Shown: piece after piece, positions 5,867-7,460 of the stretch
How the letters are laid out: each line of letters opens with the position of its first letter
Position numbering within the stretch: the stretch's first letter is position 1
Assembly: GCA_002348095.1 (NCBI GenBank)
Contig: DDYT01000051.1
Coordinates: forward strand, 327 to 7,786
Length of the DNA stretch: 7,460 nt
Origin: Erysipelotrichaceae bacterium UBA2227
GTDB lineage: Bacteria; Bacillota_I; Bacilli_A; Erysipelotrichales; Erysipelotrichaceae
Reading direction: 5' to 3'
The notes under the pieces: generated by a model
The model's database searches: none
Seen by the model: only the letters and a program-made list of their open reading frames with translations
Told to the model about the DNA's origin: nothing
Position numbers and translations under genes: made by a program

Positions 5867-6448
5867 ATGATCGCATTTATCAAAGGCAGAGTCCATGCAT
5901 TTGGACAGGATTGGGTAATTCTCGATACCCACGGTGTTGGCTATCAAATCGGTTTTCCGCGTCCGGAAACATTAAGTTTGAACAGCGAGGTTTTGCTGTA
6001 TACCTATCAGCACATCCGCGAAGATGAAATGAGCCTTTACGGATTTTTGACGATGGATGAATTACGTCTGTTTCAACAACTGATTTCAGTCAAAGGTCTT
6101 GGGCCGAAAACCGCACTGAATATGATGACCGCCGCTTCTTATGTAAAAATCATTTCCGCAATCGAATCACAAGATGTGACTTTTTTAAAAACCATGCCGG
6201 GTATCGGTGCAAAAACCGCATCTCAGATCGTACTGGATCTCAAGGGAAAACTGGTCGAATCTGAGAAGAAGGATACTAAAGCATCCGTTGAAATACAGGA
6301 TGCTGTGGCCGCGTTAAAAGCACTGGGCTATAAGGCTTCCGAACTCACCGGAATGGAAAAATATCTGATTTCATTAAATTTGAATAATGTCGATGAGTTG
6401 GTAAAGGCCGGACTCCAGTTTTTACTGAAACGTAAGGGGGGGATCTGA
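5867..6448 (+). CDS. ruvA: Holliday junction branch migration protein RuvA
   Basis: This 193-residue protein forms tetramers that bind four-way DNA junctions and load the RuvB motor during recombinational repair. The N-terminal OB-fold domain starts MIAFIKGRV and ends near residue 62; REDE (51-54) before MSLYGF is the acidic pin that separates strands. Two helix-hairpin-helix motifs follow, VKGLGPKTA (75-83) and MPGIGAKTASQI (110-121). A variable linker (about 128-145) leads to domain III (about 146-193), which contacts RuvB. The length is near the usual 195-205 residues. The ATG at 5867 follows AAGG at 5856-5859 within AAGGTGAT. Its stop codon shares one base with the ruvB start, showing translational coupling. 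Confidence 0.97.
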   Translation: MIAFIKGRVHAFGQDWVILDTHGVGYQIGFPRPETLSLNSEVLLYTYQHIREDEMSLYGFLTMDELRLFQQLISVKGLGPKTALNMMTAASYVKIISAIESQDVTFLKTMPGIGAKTASQIVLDLKGKLVESEKKDTKASVEIQDAVAALKALGYKASELTGMEKYLISLNLNNVDELVKAGLQFLLKRKGGI

Positions 6449-7452
6449 TGGAACGGATTTTAAGCAGCGCTTTCGATTCAGCGGATGAGGAAGTTTCCTT
6501 ACGGCCGACTCATCTGAATGAATATGTCGGCCAGACCTCACTCAAGGAGAATTTGCGCGTATTTATCCATGCCGCAAAAGCACGCAATGAAGCGTTGGAT
6601 CATGTTTTGCTGTATGGGCCTCCCGGGCTAGGTAAAACGACATTGGCACACATCCTTTCTCATGAAATGAACACCAATATCCGTATTACCAGCGGGCCGA
6701 GCATCGAACGCGGAGGAGATCTGGCGGCAATTTTAAGTGCGTTGGAAGCAGGCGATGTTTTGTTTATCGATGAGATCCATCGTTTGCCCAAAGTCGTAGA
6801 GGAAGTGCTCTATCCGGCCATGGAAGATTACTGCATCGACATCGTGGTCGGTAAAGATGCCTCGACCCGGTCGATCAGACTGGAACTTCCGCCATTCACG
6901 CTGGTCGGAGCGACGACGCGGGCCGGCGACTTGACCGCACCGCTGCGTGACCGCTTCGGAATCGTCTCGAAACTGGAATATTACTCTCGGGATGAACTCG
7001 CACAGATCGTTGCCCGGACATCGCGGGTTTTGGATACGGCCATCGATTTTGAGGCCATAAGCGAGATTGCCAAGCGTTCGCGCGGTACCCCTCGGATCGC
7101 CAACCGTCTGTTTCGCAGGGTCCGGGATTTTGCTCAGGTATACAATAACAATATCATCAATCTTGCCGTAACGAAAATGGCATTGGAGCGCTTGAAAGTG
7201 GATGATTTGGGGCTTGATGAAGTCGATATCCGCTATTTGCGAGGTATCATCGAACGTTTTAAAGGCGGACCTGTCGGACTGGATGCCTTAGCGAGCAGTA
7301 TTTCGGAAGAGCCGATGACACTGGAAGATGTGTACGAACCGTATCTGATTCAAATCGGCTTTGTCAACCGTACGGCACGCGGTCGTGTCGTTACCTCAAA
7401 GGCTTATGAGCATCTTAAGATTTCTTACAATGAACCTTTGTTTGATTTGTAA
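6448..7452 (+). CDS. ruvB: Holliday junction branch migration helicase RuvB
   Basis: This 334-residue AAA+ ATPase forms hexameric rings that drive branch migration with RuvA. Walker A is GPPGLGKT (57-64) and Walker B is DEIH (108-111). The sensor 1 region is GATTRAGDL (154-162), the arginine finger lies in LRDRFG (around Arg169), and sensor 2 is GTPR (Arg216). A C-terminal winged-helix domain (about 255-330) contains GLDALASSI and NRTARGR. The length matches Bacillus RuvB. The start ATG overlaps the TGA of ruvA by one base and is preceded by an AAGGGGGGG ribosome binding site at 6434-6442, within the end of ruvA. The gene is complete; only eight bases follow its stop, so a terminator or next gene cannot be judged. 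Confidence 0.98.
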   Translation: MERILSSAFDSADEEVSLRPTHLNEYVGQTSLKENLRVFIHAAKARNEALDHVLLYGPPGLGKTTLAHILSHEMNTNIRITSGPSIERGGDLAAILSALEAGDVLFIDEIHRLPKVVEEVLYPAMEDYCIDIVVGKDASTRSIRLELPPFTLVGATTRAGDLTAPLRDRFGIVSKLEYYSRDELAQIVARTSRVLDTAIDFEAISEIAKRSRGTPRIANRLFRRVRDFAQVYNNNIINLAVTKMALERLKVDDLGLDEVDIRYLRGIIERFKGGPVGLDALASSISEEPMTLEDVYEPYLIQIGFVNRTARGRVVTSKAYEHLKISYNEPLFDL

Positions 7453-7460
7453 AAAAGCAG

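Noticed and set aside
5507..5947. Reverse-strand frame spanning the obgE end and ruvA start
   Set aside because: It crosses the obgE terminator and the ruvAB promoter and is antisense to two known genes.
1..7460. Mobile elements, CRISPR arrays, tRNA genes or phage defence genes
   Set aside because: No terminal inverted repeats, transposase motifs, regular direct repeats or tRNA-like folds were noticed. The window is filled by core genes and the hydrogenase operon.

Overview
The window carries seven protein-coding genes, all on the + strand, with very little spare DNA. The gene order rplU-prp-rpmA-obgE, the L21 leader RNA, strong AGGAGG-type ribosome binding sites and U-tract hairpin terminators point to a low-to-middle GC member of the Bacillota (Firmicutes). 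TGA is used as a normal stop. An anaerobic fermenter is implied by the [FeFe]-hydrogenase. An Erysipelotrichia-like lineage is plausible, but this is an impression and cannot be proven from the sequence alone.

Region 1 (1-3336) is the end of a redox operon. The first gene enters the window already open. Its first visible residues are the very end of a NuoF/HydB-type NADH-binding flavoprotein, and they run without interruption into a complete GltD/NfnB-like Fe-S, FAD and NAD(P)H oxidoreductase. Four bases after its stop comes hydA, a complete group A [FeFe]-hydrogenase with one [2Fe-2S] domain, a His-Cys3 cluster motif, a two-[4Fe-4S] ferredoxin domain and the H-cluster domain. Together they look like subunits of a soluble pyridine-nucleotide-linked, possibly electron-bifurcating, hydrogenase. 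Upstream subunits such as a NuoE-like protein would lie outside the window.

Region 2 (3337-4517) is the L21/L27 ribosomal protein operon. A sigma-A-type promoter is followed by a structured 5' leader: a 5' hairpin and then the conserved L21 leader. The genes are rplU (L21), prp (the cysteine protease that trims L27) and rpmA (L27 with the N-terminal extension that Prp removes). A short hairpin with a T-run follows rpmA.

Region 3 (4518-5831) is obgE, the ribosome-assembly GTPase. Its ribosome binding site abuts the rpmA hairpin, and a strong terminator overlaps its own stop codon.

Region 4 (5832-7460) is ruvA-ruvB, the Holliday junction branch migration motor. It has its own extended -10 promoter and a one-base stop/start overlap between the genes. 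The last eight bases contain nothing interpretable.

Most of the window is conserved core genome. The parts worth a second look are the NuoF-GltD fusion beside hydA and the Cys-to-Ser change in the hydrogenase L1 motif. Smaller points are the 5' hairpin in the L21 transcript, the rpmA/obgE junction, and the unusual G5 motif of Obg.
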